Source of the DNA: Channa striata
Taxonomy: Eukaryota; Chordata; Actinopteri; Anabantiformes; Channidae
Reading direction: 5' to 3'
Assembly: GCA_033026295.1 (NCBI GenBank)
Contig: CM065171.1
Coordinates: 5,597,957 to 5,661,956 of the forward strand
DNA: 64,000 bases
The notes under the pieces are model-generated. The model had not been told where the DNA came from, ran no database searches, and saw only the letters and a program-made list of their open reading frames with translations. Shown piece after piece: positions 37,125-49,226 of the stretch. A program made the translations under genes and the position numbers. Position 1 is the first letter of the stretch; every line of letters starts with the position of its first letter.

Positions 37125-40100
37125 TAATTTATACACACATGACCTTTGTTGTTGAATAAACACATAAGTGCTCTGCTTTAGTTTCCGGAACTTTGACCTG
37201 GCGGAGTCGGGAAGGTGTTCGGGCGACTGGCTCTTGCTGACGCCTTCGTGGAACGGGGAATATAGGCTGTGCGGCTCCATGCTGCCCTCACCCTTCATCT
37301 CCACCAGAGGGCACGTGTGGCTCTATTTCCACTCTCAGGCCAACAGCTCAGGGCAAGCCCAGGGCTTCCGACTCTCCTACATAAGAGGTAAGTTGGATGA
37401 GAACATAAGTACATAACAGGGGCACATAAATCATATGAATTTAAAAAGTTCTAATCATCTGAATCCTTTTTTTTTTATCGGGAGCCATTGCAGTGTATTT
37501 GTTTAGGCCACACTGGCAATAATAAAAGAGCATTACCTGCTGTGTTTGATCGGGGAATAAAAATGTCTGTGTTGTTTCCATCAGCTCCATGCTGACATGT
37601 CGGCGTGTTTGTGTACTGCAGCTTTCTCTTCTCTGCTGCTCCAGTCTGTCACTGCCTCTCCTCCGCAGGCCACCTGGGTCAGAGCAGCTGTCAGTCAGAT
37701 GAGTTTCTGTGTGGGAACGGAAAGTGTCTCCCTCGCTCGTGGAAGTGCAACGGTCAGGATGAATGCGGCGACGCCACAGACGAACGTAACTGCTCCCCGC
37801 CTCCCACTGAGACCCAGCCTGGCCTCTGCCCCTTTGGCTCCCTTCCCTGCACTCAGGCCCAGTCCACCCGCTGCCTGCCTGCTGCCCTGCGCTGCAACGG
37901 AGCCAAGGACTGCCCCGATGGCACGGACGAGCTGGGGTGCCCTGACACCACCTGTGGCAAACGTCTGGGGAACTTCTATGGCTCGTTTGCATCCCCGGAT
38001 TTTTTTCGGCCCAACAGGAGCGCCATGGCAGAGCTCAGGTGTTCCTGGTTGCTGGACACCCAGGACCCCAAGCCCATTGTGCTGCAGCTAGACCTGCAGC
38101 TCGGCCCCAGAGACTCGCTGCATGTGTACGATGGCCTGCTGCAGCGGGCCGAGCACCTCTTACAGGTGCTGTCATATCATAACAACAGGCGTCCGGCCCT
38201 GCTGGAGTCGAGCCGTGGGCAGATGAGTGTGCTGTACGTGGCTCAGCCTCACAGTCCAGGACACGGCTTCAATGCCACATACCAGGTACTGCAAACTGGG
38301 ACCATTACGTTCAGTTTTTCTGAAATGTTCAAACCTTTCATTCATTTCCATCTGTCAAAAAAGGAAATTTAACCTCTAAGTCCTTCAGTGTCTAGCCAGT
38401 GAAGTTTTTCTCTGTCCTCTAAGGTTAAAGGTTACTGCTTTCCCGGTGAGCGTCCCTGCGGCAGTGATCAGGGCTGCTTCTCTGAGCGCCAGCGCTGTGA
38501 CGGTTACTGGCACTGCCCTTCTGGGCGCGATGAGGAGGGCTGTCCGATGTGCCCGGACAGGGAGTTCCCCTGCGAGGGCGGTACTGGAATGTGCTACCCG
38601 GCCTCTGAGCGTTGCAACAATCAGAAGAGGTGCCCAGATGGGTCAGATGAGAAGAACTGCTACGACTGCCAACCTGGAAACTTCCACTGTGGGACTAACT
38701 TGTGTATCTTTGAGACCTGGCGCTGTGACGGCCAGGAAGACTGCTTAGACGGGAGCGATGAGAGGGACTGCATGGCAGCCGTGCCCAGAAAAGTGATTAC
38801 TGCAGCCCTGATTGGCAGTCTGGTCTGCAGCCTTCTGTTGGTCATTGCTCTGGGATGTGCCCTGAAACTCCACTCACTCCGGAGCAGAGAATACAGGTAG
38901 GGACACGACATGGTTTGTCCTTTTCTTTGTTAAAAAATGTGTCACTCATTCCATTTGTTCGCCCTATCGCTTTTGATTTATTCAGTGCTGTCTGTCACAA
39001 CTTCACCTAACCCCCTATGTTTAAAGATGCACAGTCACCTATCACCTGGACAAACAAACCCAGTTCCTTTTTTTTCATGCTCTCCTTCTTCTTCTGTTCC
39101 TTGTCTCTGCCTCGTAGAGCTTTTGAAACTCAGATGACTCGCATGGAGGCAGAGTTTGTTCAGAGAGAGGCTCCCCCTTCTTACGGCCAGCTGATCGCCC
39201 AGGGTCTCATTCCTCCAGTGGAGGATTTCCCAGTTTACAACCCTACCCAGGTACAGACTAGGATGTGTTTTCTTGAAATGCAGGCACAATGAACCAGATT
39301 ATGACAAAATTATTGAAAGCAAGTTTTTATAAGCTCAGTTGAAGCACCTGTTACTGGCCTTTGTGTGCAGGCTTTACGAGGAGAAAGTCATCATTGATGT
39401 CATAGCAGCACTTTTGGTGCATCAGGTTCAGAACAGAAACGGATAACAAACCTTAAAAAAGTGAAGGTCTGAACTAAACTGTGGATTTAAAGAATTTGTT
39501 ACACCCCTCCTGCCCACTGTGCCTAAATTTATACACTTTATATAGTGCTGCGGGCTTTGCACAAGCACCAAACTGGGATCACTGTTTCAGGTAAAATGTA
39601 GTTGTCATTTTGCTAGAAACAGAACCATTGTATCTCTGTGTTTCTCTTTGTGCCCTCAGGCCTCTGTGCTACAGAACCTGCGGTTGGCGATGCACAGACA
39701 GATCAGACGTCACTCAACGCGGCGCTCAACCTCCTCCTCCTCCCGACGGCGCCTGGGGCATCTATGGAGTCGCCTTTTCCACAGCGGAGGGCGAGCCAGA
39801 GGCCATGCCCCACTTCTGGATCCCCCTGGACCCACTCAGATCACACTGGGGCTCCACAGCTACCAAACTGTCGGGGAGCAGGGGCCTCAGGTCAGGGCCA
39901 GAGGTCGGCTTGGGGGTGAGGCTGATGCAGATGGGAGGCCAAACTCCTGCTGCTCAGCCAGCGAGGACCTGCAGCCATCCACACCGGAGAGCCCTGCAAC
40001 ACCTTTCTCCTCTCAGTCAGCGGACAGTCCAGAAGAGGAGGAACTGTCACCTGTCAGCAGGGAAGGCAGCTGGCGTCCACAGTCTGAGCCCCCCACCCCT

Positions 40101-40532
40101 TGTCAGAGTGACTCTTTAACCTACAGCGGACTTCCACCTACCCCCCAAGAAGCCCCTGTAACCCTGTGCCACCCTCGTGCATCCAGGAAACTGGTCCTCG
40201 AGCTTGCAGTTAATCTTAAAGGTGTTTCTTTGAGACGTTACTCACCATTAGGGCCCTTGTCCCCAATCTCACCACCTGTGTTTCCCAGCAGCTCCCAGAC
40301 ACCAACAGCCCAACCTCACCCACGGGGTCCAGAGGTGACTTCACCTACTGAGCCCTTGTCTTCTTTTGCAAAGGCAGAGGACAGCAACAGCCATATTACT
40401 GTGGAAGTGCCAAGCAGGGAAAGAAGAGGCAGGGACGTGATCAGGAGGGAGGGCAAGAGCAGGCTCTGCAGGTTCAGCAGGACGCTGAGTGATGAGGGAG
40501 GCGATTCAGGCAGGGAGACGACTCCATGCTGA
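34553..40532 (+). CDS. lrp3: Low-density lipoprotein receptor-related protein 3 (LRP3), seven exons, complete
   Basis: LRP3 is a type I membrane receptor of the small LRP3/LRP10/LRP12 group, linked to endocytic trafficking; its ligand is not well defined. Exons: 34553-34622, 36931-37069, 37182-37387, 37669-38285, 38424-38896, 39118-39250, 39660-40532. They join in phase to 836 codons plus TGA (human 770). Domains: hydrophobic signal peptide (1-23), CUB1 (about 26-138), LDLa 1 and 2 (C146-C180, C192-C229), CUB2 (C234 to about 344), LDLa 3-5 (C349-C384, C387-C423, C426-C460), transmembrane segment (about 468-491), then a long Ser/Pro-rich tail. The LDLa modules keep the calcium-binding DGSDE-type acidic ends. 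The tail has EAPPSYGQLIAQGLIPPVED, including a PPxY motif (521-524) suited to WW-domain E3 ligases. The TM-proximal part is nearly identical to human LRP3, which excludes LRP10 and LRP12. The start has an optimal context. The exon 2 acceptor is a CAGCAG tandem that could drop one residue. Confidence 0.95.
34944..34981 (+). repeat. (GT)n microsatellite
   Basis: Pure GT run in lrp3 intron 1. Confidence 0.95.
35197..35251 (+). repeat. Compound (GT)n(GA)n(GAG)n microsatellite
   Basis: GT repeats pass into GA and then into about nine GAG triplets. The purine-only half is a homopurine mirror tract that could form triplex DNA. Confidence 0.93.
35662..35692 (+). repeat. (TCTG)n microsatellite
   Basis: About seven tandem TCTG units in lrp3 intron 1. 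Confidence 0.92.
36521..36563 (+). repeat. (CA)n microsatellite
   Basis: CA run with one AA interruption in lrp3 intron 1, about 370 nt upstream of exon 2. Confidence 0.94.
37097..37123 (+). repeat. (CA)n microsatellite in the short lrp3 intron 2
   Basis: A CA run fills about a quarter of the 112-nt intron between exons 2 and 3. Confidence 0.94.
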
Positions 40533-43351
40533 AGAGTTTAGGAAGATGTTCTCCATCACCTCACTCTGATGAGACCTGGTGGCGTCAGTATGCGCTCTGC
40601 TAAAGTGTCCTTGAAACATGTCCTCACCAGACCTGGACCTTTCCTCGCCAGCCGAAGGAGGTACAGTATCAGACCCAGTGAACTAAAACTCGTGTCCCTT
40701 CAACACTTTGAACACTTTAACTTTTTGCATATGCACAAAATGATGCACATGCAGTCTTTTCCTGAGATTAACCAGCGTTAGTAGAGCTTACGATCCGTCT
40801 TGTAAATCTCATGCAGGAGCTTAATGTTGACTCTCACAATTAAGTGCAAACAGACTTCCCAGTTAACCTGTCCATAAACTCATCATGAGCCTATTCCAGA
40901 AAATCGATTTCACGTCTGGCTACAAGTAACAAAATCATATTGGCAACACTCTCCTATAAAGCCAAAGCAGCCTTTATGTCATTACCCAGAGCCATTATGC
41001 ACCGCTGTATACTGTGAACCGTAAAAGCCTATTGAGTGATCGCATATGAATTTTCACATTAATGATCCTCTACTCTGTCTTGTCACCACGTATGAGGTAG
41101 TGTTGTAATTATTATTGTGACATTTCTAGGAGGTCATCGTTGGCTGTCACATGAAATCATAAAACTGACAATTAGGGTTTATTATTGTCAACGATTAAAA
41201 TGAAAAGGTCAGCGCTAACAACGTGTTTGTCCGGTTTCTAAAAAGATTGAAATGGTGATAAACAGTGCATTTATTTGGGAACAGTTTTCAGCTGTGGGGC
41301 AGCATGTCACCAAATAGTTTCCAAATGACAATGGAGCTCAGTGGCACAGAGGAATACAACCGATCGATTGTAGGTGTAATGCATTTTTGGTTTGGGTCTT
41401 TTCAATTTGAATTGTTCTGAAAATATAGAACATCACCGAACAGCAGCTCTCAAAAGCAAAAGCTCAGAAAGTTAGATGAGAAGAATGATACCATCCCATC
41501 CAGCCGTCCATTATATCCGGCTACGTCCAGCAGCTGCAGCAGGTTCTTCTTCTTTTCAATCTTCGTTTAGAATAGACATCAGAGCGGCATTGCCTTTTCT
41601 CATCTAACTCTTAGCCAAAGAACAAAAAATATTCTAAATTCTCATCTGACGCTCATAGTTCAGTCATGCCAAACATTTCAGTATTTATTTCATGTATGTG
41701 TCCTGTGCTCGTGTTCTTTTGCTGATACGTTGACCCTCTTTAACCAACAGAACCGCTTCACTACAATTATTAAAGCGCTAGCAGCATTTGTCTTTCAATC
41801 CAACAAGTGTAAGTCGATATATAATCAGTTTTCCTCAGCTGCTTGCCCAGACTGTCCTCTCCCCCGTGTCTGCTCTGATCTCATTCAGTGCAGCGAAAGC
41901 TTGACGTGAAGGCCCAGGAAATGCTGGGAAGACGAGCTTCACGTCAGACTATTGACTGTTTTTGCCCAGGGGTTCCTCTACAGCAGTGCTGACTGCACAC
42001 AGGTCACTGCGGACGCCCGGACTTCTATTTATTTTCAGTGGAAAATCATTTGTGTGTGTGGAGTTTCCGATGGCAGGATGTTAAAGCGAAGAACCTCTAT
42101 TTTTGTGTGGGCTGGAAATCTGTTAGAGCTCACCTGTTGATTTCCCTTTCTGCCTTGACAAACCTTGGACTTGATTAAACCGTGCTCACTTTGAGTGTCT
42201 GTGGCTTTTGTAACGCGTGTCCGAGGTGCGACCCTGGCGACCTCTTGCTGTTCACTATTGGGCTTTAAAGAATGTATGTTTAATTTTTCTAGAAATCCGG
42301 GAATTTAACCTTTCTTTTACAGCAGGTTATTGATATTGACCAAATAACCAACGTGAGTAGGGAGAGGATGAGAGCTGACCAGAAGCCAGGTCTGTTTTTT
42401 GCTTTAATCTGCACCGTCGGGTTTCTGTCGGAAACGCGCTTTGAATCTTTGAATTGAACTGAATGTGCCATCCTACCCTCATGTGCTTCCTTCTTTCAGA
42501 AGCTTTGTCGTAAGCGGCTGCTCCGTGTCATGTGCCATTAGAGATGTTTCCGCATGTGAATCCCACCTAATCACCTGCTCCTTTTTTCTTTCGTGGAGAA
42601 ACACAGATCACTTCATATTTCTTCCTAGTTTTACACAGTTTGTGCTTCCTCCTAATTTGACTTAAAGTGAACTAGTTAGCTGCTGTTTCCGAACGAAATG
42701 ACTTGTGTTAGAAATGTCTTACTTGTTTTCCCTTGCCATTGTAGTGATTTTAAATGTGTTTTTGAAAGTAGTTCTATGATGTGACGTGTGATTGGTACCA
42801 CTCACTGCTGCGGAGTGACAGTGCACTGCTGCATCAGCAACTTTGTCTCTGGGATTATTATGGCAGGGGAGCCAAGGCAAAGGAAAGTGTCTTCTAGTGA
42901 CCTTAATTCAGTGTATTTGGGTTCATTTATTTCCCACCTTGCAAGATTCTTGAATACTTTCTTAAATTGCAGTGAACATTTTAGTACATGCGTTAGTAGC
43001 ATTTTTCTACTTTGATTTGTTGTATGTAATGACTGAAAATGTGTTAAGCCGTTTAGTCTGTAACGTTAAATACACTGGATCAAGGCCATTGGACTGTGAA
43101 GTTCTTCTGAACCAGACTGTGTGATAGTGCTATTTAATTTTGAAGCTTCTTTTCCATCGGAGACGTGTATATATCAACACATACTGTGTTTGTATAAAAG
43201 CGTTTCTCTCACTTTGAGATATATATTTGTATATTTTGTGCTGAAAGAGATATGTCACCATGAGATTGTGGGGTTTGCTGATCGGAACCCTGTAATGAAA
43301 CTTAACAGCCTTGTGTTTAGTCCTTGGTTTCCTGTGCCTGCAAATAATAAA
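40533..43351 (+). other. lrp3: lrp3 3' UTR (probable extent)
   Basis: No coding exon follows the lrp3 TGA. The most convincing poly(A) signal is AATAAA at 43346-43351, which would give a 2.8-kb 3' UTR; shorter forms are possible. Open frames here (up to 85 codons) have no family resemblance. Confidence 0.45.
43346..43351 (+). terminator. lrp3: Candidate polyadenylation signal of lrp3
   Basis: AATAAA followed within 30 nt by T-rich and GT-rich sequence, just before the first dispersed repeat of the intergenic region. Confidence 0.4.
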
Positions 43352-43450
43352 CTTCATGCTGGTTATCACATTTTGTAAGTGTGCAAAATATATCCAATTT
43401 GCAATACTTGGTTAAACCATTAATTGTTGACTTTAAACTACCTTCAGCTG

Positions 43451-43620
43451 TGAAGGTGAGTGTGAGTGGTTGTCTGCCTGTGTATGTCTCTCTGTTGGCC
43501 CTTATATAAACCAGTGACCCGTTCAAGGTGTCTCTCACCCACCAACAGCTGGATTACGCTTCAGCCCCCTGTGACCCTGAACAGGATAAGTGGTTAAAGA
43601 ATATAACTGGATGGAGGACT
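43451..43620 (+). mobile_element. Dispersed fish repeat fragment (unnamed family), copy 1
   Basis: The order of blocks is typical of a very abundant fish repeat: 'gtgagtgtgagtggttgtctg', a 'ccagtgacccgttcaaggtgt' block, 'acagctggattacgcttcag', 'ccctgtgaccctgaacagga', 'taagtggttaaag', 'atggatgga'. I know this consensus from fish genomic sequence but cannot assign it safely to a named family. A shortened copy lies near 52722. Confidence 0.65.
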
Positions 43621-44169
43621 GGTAGTGACAAGTCGCATTTGTACTTTTAGCAAGACCACAGGAGTCTACAACCGTGCTTCCATCTCTGTATAGCTGAACC
43701 AGAGGCACTAACTGCTTAGGGCCCCTAGACCAGCAGGGGGCCCCCGGGGGCTGACAAAAGTTAAACTATGTACGGCACTGGCTGTGTGCAAAGTTTGTGA
43801 TGGCATCATCAGTCTCACATCTCCCTAAATGGGACCCGACTGTCACTCCATGACAATTGGTGTCAACTAACAGGTCCAATGACACAACGAACACCAGCTG
43901 ATGAAAATGAAGAGGAGTTCTCCTTCTGAGAGTGGAAAAAAGAAAAGGGAGGGGCAAGCAAACTAGTGGTAAGTGAAGCAAATAATAATGATTAAATATA
44001 ATACTAAATAGTGTTAGCTAAATGCAGCTGTTATTGTTATTAATATGTTACTCATTTACTCACTCTGCAAAACAGCTTCTGCTTAAACTAACACGTCTTC
44101 CTATTTTTGACTGGCCATGTTGCTGATAGGCCAGCCTCAAAAATCCTCCTCCTCCCAAGCTCGACGTTA

Positions 44170-44690
44170 TTTACCGTATCGGGCTCCATTCAATACTCAC
44201 CGCGGCAGGTTGTGTTCACTGGTGAATTGGCCTTCACTTCACTCCCCTACATCCTGACGCTCACTCCTCAAGTTTCCTAGTCATAGTCTTCGTTCCAGCA
44301 GTTTAATCAACCTCCATACTCCAGAAGACTGTACTTCCTTTGGTCGCACCTCCTTTAAGTTTTCTGCAGCCAATGATTTTATAGTTTTGCAACAAACTAT
44401 AAAGTTCAGCTCTTTTATCCCGCTCTTCTCTTTTGAGAATATTTTACGTACACTACTTCACAATCATTGCACTTGTTTGTAACTGTACATTTTTAAACAT
44501 ACATCACTGCACACATACTGCGTTGTTATTAGGATTGTATTAGTTGATTTTGTCTATATGTTTTTCCTGTAACTCTTTAGTTTTAAATCATTGTTTTGTA
44601 TTTGTCCCTCATACTGCCTTCGCCAGGTCGATATCGTAAATGAGAATTGGTTCTCAATTAACTCACCTGGTTAAATAAAGAAAAAATATT
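44170..44690 (+). mobile_element. LINE (non-LTR retrotransposon) 3' end fossil
   Basis: The sequence from 44312 to 44482 reads as the C-terminus of a LINE ORF2: LHTPEDCTSFGRTSFKFSAA continues in frame for 36 more residues to TAA at 44480-44482. It is followed by a short 3' UTR ending in the LINE-type tail 'tgagaattggttctcaatta...acctggttaaataaag' (44641-44680). Upstream, to about 44170, similarity to LINE coding sequence persists but the frame is broken. It is 5'-truncated, as usual for LINE copies. The clade (Rex1, CR1 or L2) cannot be decided here. Confidence 0.72.
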
Positions 44691-46647
44691 ATAGAAGTGA
44701 CCATAGTTTAGCACATTAGCCTCCACTTTTTCCAAAATGGCACCAAATGCAAAGCTGATGGCCCTTTTATTACCCCAAACCCCACTCAAAAGCAAAAAAC
44801 AAAAAGAGTTATGGTTCTCAGAAGTTGGTCTTTTTAATGAACAATTACATTGTTATTCTTTGAAAACTTTACACTCTGACAAAACACAGAGTTGCACCCA
44901 TCAATTGTACAGTATGAAAATGTATAACAACATATTCTAAGGAATGATCTTTGTAGGACTCCCTGGCACATTTGTACCATTTGTTTTCTTTACACAATAT
45001 TTACAGATCTCAACTGAGCCACCAGCACTTGGACTGATATACACAACTGTATTAAGTGAGAGTCTGTGGATGTGATGACGGGACATTCCAGGCATCAGCT
45101 GGCCTGACCGAGGCCTGAATGTTCAATCCGAGTTCCAACCTGCATGTTTACATCCTGTAAAAAAAGGCCATTGGCCCAACCCTTCATGTGATCTGCTGTA
45201 TGTACAACATAGTGCTATGAGAGAGTACCAAAATACAAAATGCACAACACTGATGTATCCAGGACTATAGTGTGTTAAAATGGTGGCACCACAATCTCAG
45301 TACAGACATCAATCTGACCATTATAGTTTCCAGGCATTTCATTAAAGTATTTCATTTGTGTCATAAGTCAAAACACAGAGTAACGGGACCATGAAAAGTA
45401 GAAAAAGTTAACAGGAGGTCAATGGGACTACAATTAATTAAGCCATATTATGTAAAGATTATTTAAAATAACCTAAATCAGTAAGTCGATCACCAAATGT
45501 TAGTGAACCAGGGTTCATTGCAGTGATGATGTGGGAGCAGGCCTGTGCACAAGTAAACAGCCGCTGCCAACCATCCATCTGTCTACATGGATTCTGCTAG
45601 TGTTACCCAACAACACCTTAATGGCAAGTACTGTAATCACAAGATCGGGCGAGGAGCCGAGAAACGAATAACTGTCTTTGCAGGTCGAGCACCTTGGGAG
45701 AGGAGAACTGTTTCACAGCAATTCCAAAGTATTTCACTCGGAATGCTGAACACTCAAAACCCTGGAAGAACAGCCTGCCATTGTGTGTTATAATATTGCA
45801 GCTTATTCATTACGGACAGATTTGGCCATTCGTCACGCTGGGGCCACAAGCTTCTTCCCGTCTCTTCCGTACTGGTAATATTGCGGAGCAAGAAGAGGAG
45901 GATGTAGATCTCCAAAAACATGAAGGCACTTAGAGTATTTCTCACCAAAGACTGGTGATGTAAAATAAAAATAAAAAAGCTAAAAACAAGCAGGGGATAT
46001 AGCAAAAAGCGATGGCCAGATACTGTGGCCAGGCAAGGACAGACAAATACTCAACCACAGCTGACAAACCGTAAACATTAAGTAAGTAATCAGTGATAGA
46101 GAGATGAAGGTAGCAGCCGTAATAGAGAACTATTGCTAAGTGCAGTAACTGCTTGCATATTTACCTCATCAACGATATTACACACTCAAAATATCCACAC
46201 AAACCAATAAACTAACACATATCTCATAAGGCACATTAGCACAAGAATATTGTTAATAAAAGTAGAGCATCTTGGAAGAGAAGCAAAAGATAACAGGTGG
46301 AAGTACCTTGCGTCAGAAGGGACAAGGCAGGAGAGGAGATGAAAATCCATATGAAAGAAAACATGGCATTCGAGTGAGGAGAACGAATAGTCAGTACTAC
46401 CAACCCAACGATTTAAAACACACGCCCCAGCTTCCGGGCTTCACGCGCCCTAGAAATATAGCCATCTGCTTCTTTTATCCCGGTGTTTCATCGCAGCTCC
46501 TTTTAGGCAGCATCTGTGCAAGAACATGTGCAAAACCATCTCTTCACCATCCTCAAACTGACTGAAACAAAGGTGAAAAAATTGCAATGCAAAAGCTGGA
46601 AGTGCAGGCGTTGACGGAAAAAGGGATTTCCTGGTTGACTGCTCCGC
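44691..46647 (-). other. slc7a10: slc7a10 3' UTR (probable extent) and convergent gene gap
   Basis: On the minus strand this follows the slc7a10 stop at 46648-46650. The nearest clear minus-strand AATAAA is at 44766-44771 (TTTATT on the plus strand), suggesting a 3' UTR of up to 1.9 kb that ends next to the LINE fossil. No gene is recognised in it. Confidence 0.4.
44766..44771 (-). terminator. slc7a10: Candidate polyadenylation signal of slc7a10
   Basis: AATAAA on the minus strand, 1.9 kb after the slc7a10 stop codon. It is supported by position and sequence only. Confidence 0.35.
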
Positions 46648-49191
46648 TCAGTCAGTGGCTTTGGAGGAAGTGAGGGGTTCAGTCTCTGAAGGGTCTCCTT
46701 GAGGAAACACCACATAACACACTTTCTGGCCCATGTACGTGACTCTTTCTGCAACACAAAAAACAACACAATGTCAATTCTTTGTGCTATCATATAGTCA
46801 CTTATTTTAAATGACTATTATTGATTAATATTACAGAACTGTTTGCTATTATTCATATTACAGCCATTTATTCTTTTAAATGGTTATAATATGAAAGTGT
46901 CCTTCAGCAGAGACCGACTTACCGACTAGCCTATAGATCCATTTGGGTTTATTCTTCCACTGAACGCCCACAAAGTACACGGGGACTCCCGTCAGCATGA
47001 TGACCATCCCCAGGCCACAGACCACGGGTTCGGAGTACAGACTGAAGCCCAGCAGCACGGCCCAGAAAATCAAGTAAGTGATAGGGATCAACATGTTGAC
47101 CTGCACGGAATCAAACCAGGTTAATTAACATTCTGCTGGGTCTACAAAAGAGCCATGCAATCACATAGCAGAAGATGAAATTTTGTTCCTGCGGTGTGTC
47201 TGTGGTTCTTAGCTTTCTACACCTTGATGGGTCTTGTCAGGGTGGGTCTCTTTTTGCGGAGGTAGAGAAGGCCGGCGATGGTTACCCCGTAGGACAGGTA
47301 GTTGATAAAAGACACATAGTTGATCAGGTTGTGTGTCTCTCCAATGCACAGGATGACTATTGTGGCGATGCACTGTGTGACAAGAGGGAAGGAGGCAAAG
47401 GTCAAACATACATTAAGATGCCGTGTGTAACACAGTCCAGTACAGCAGAGCTTACTGCACACAGTGCAGCTGCAGTACTTACACAGACAAGCAAGGCGGG
47501 GATTGGAGTGCAGTTCTTTAGGTGGATCATGGCCAGCAGATAGGGCAGGTGACCTTCTCTGGCTCCTGAGAAGCACAGTCTACAAACAGACACACACACA
47601 CACACACAAGGGTTTGTGTTGAAACTGATGTCTAGGATTAAATCTGAACACATTAGCTGTGCAAGTTGGTGTGCTGTAAGGCGTAGCAAAGGGCTTGTCC
47701 GTACCTAGAGGAGGTGAACAGATACCCGTTGATCCTCCAAAGGTGGACAGGGCTACAGAGATCGGCATCACCCACGAAAACACTCCTAGCAGCTTTTCCC
47801 CAAATGTCTGGAACAATACAACACATGCATTATGAACTTTAACCGGGCTAAATAGCTTCATGTTTGTTAATTTAAACTGCATTAAGGTCCGACTGTTGGT
47901 GAAAGTTTCAGTCAGGGAGACGGGGAGCTGCTCACCACTGCCACAGCGTTGGAGTCCAGCAGCTCCTGAGGGGTCATGGAGGAGAAGTAGGCGATGTTGG
48001 TCATAGTGTAGACCAGGGTCACCAGTGGGATGGAAATGTAGATGGCACGAGGCAGGTTCCTATTGACAAGAATAAAATACACATAAGTAAAGCCAATACT
48101 TCATATGAAATCTACATTGATATGTAAAACTAATAGAAGTTGAAGTAACTAACATAGTTATTAAGTGGTTTTGCTGGACATCGTGTGTCACCCTGTACTG
48201 TTGGTGCAACCATGACCACTTTTATAAATCACTATAGATATATGAAATATTATTTGTGCATGTTCCATACTTGCGTGGCTCCACAACCTCCTCTGTGACA
48301 TAGTTGAGGAAGTTCCAGCCGCTGTAGGCAAAGGAGGCCTGGAGGAAGGCCAGAGCTATCTGTCCCACCGAGGGGTCCTGACTGAACTCAAAGGACACGC
48401 TGGGTCTCAGGGCATCATAGTGACCTGGAGGCAGGTGGAAGATTGGCAGGTGTGGATGAAACAGCAAAAAGAGCTTGACCGTGTTTGGCTCATATGTAAA
48501 TGTTCCACTATTGCAGATGAAAAACACAGACTCAACAGATATTTACGCGTTTTTAAAGGGTTTTCTTTAAATATGAGTTTGAACAAACAAAAGGTCTTCC
48601 TAGTGCTCCTGTCAATCCCCATTATGGCACTTCATTGGTAATGAATTATGAACACTTGCCAAAAACATAAGTCACATTTTAACATTATTAAAAAACTGAG
48701 CCTGGTCATAATGTTTAACTAGCTTGTTCATGTTATGTTCACTCTTGTGCACCAGGGGTCGCTAGTGTCAATACCTTTATTTATGCTGCTATAACAGAAT
48801 TCACAGCAATGTATTTTTTATTATTAGTTCATTTCTGTACCTTCTGTACATTTTCATTTCATCAAATTACCACAGAATTTGTCATTATGTTTTTATAGTG
48901 TTTCCTTCAAATTTTCAGTAATTACAAAAAGCCAATTTAACAGTAATCATTATATCTTTTAATGTTCAATGTATAGGTCATTTTGAAACCAAATCAAAAG
49001 CATGCGACCAAATTGTAGCAATTAGTCTGATTTAAGGAGGATGTGACCTGTGTGTGTGTTTACCTCTAAAGATTTGGACAAGCCCTACTACAATGATGAG
49101 CACCAGAGCGAGGAGTTTTCCTACGGTGAAAACATCCTGTATCCTCGTCGCCCAACGCACACTGGAGCAGTTCACCCAAGTCAGAAACACT

Positions 49192-49226
<35 letters not shown>

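Noticed and set aside
37441..37992. 183-codon open frame on the minus strand
   Set aside because: It is antisense to lrp3 exon 4, whose coding frame is beyond doubt; long antisense frames are common opposite GC-rich cysteine-rich exons.
39610..40119. 169-codon open frame overlapping lrp3 exon 7 in another frame
   Set aside because: It is the shadow of the Ser/Pro-rich lrp3 tail; the lrp3 frame continues correctly from the exon 6 junction.
41490..41575. Possible fish repeat fragment ('ccatccagccgtccattatatccggcta')
   Set aside because: It is too short and diverged to distinguish from chance resemblance to common fish repeat ends.
43690..43760. Possible dispersed repeat ('cttagggcccctagaccagc')
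   Set aside because: It resembles a phrase I have seen in other fish repeats, but the boundaries and family cannot be supported from one copy.
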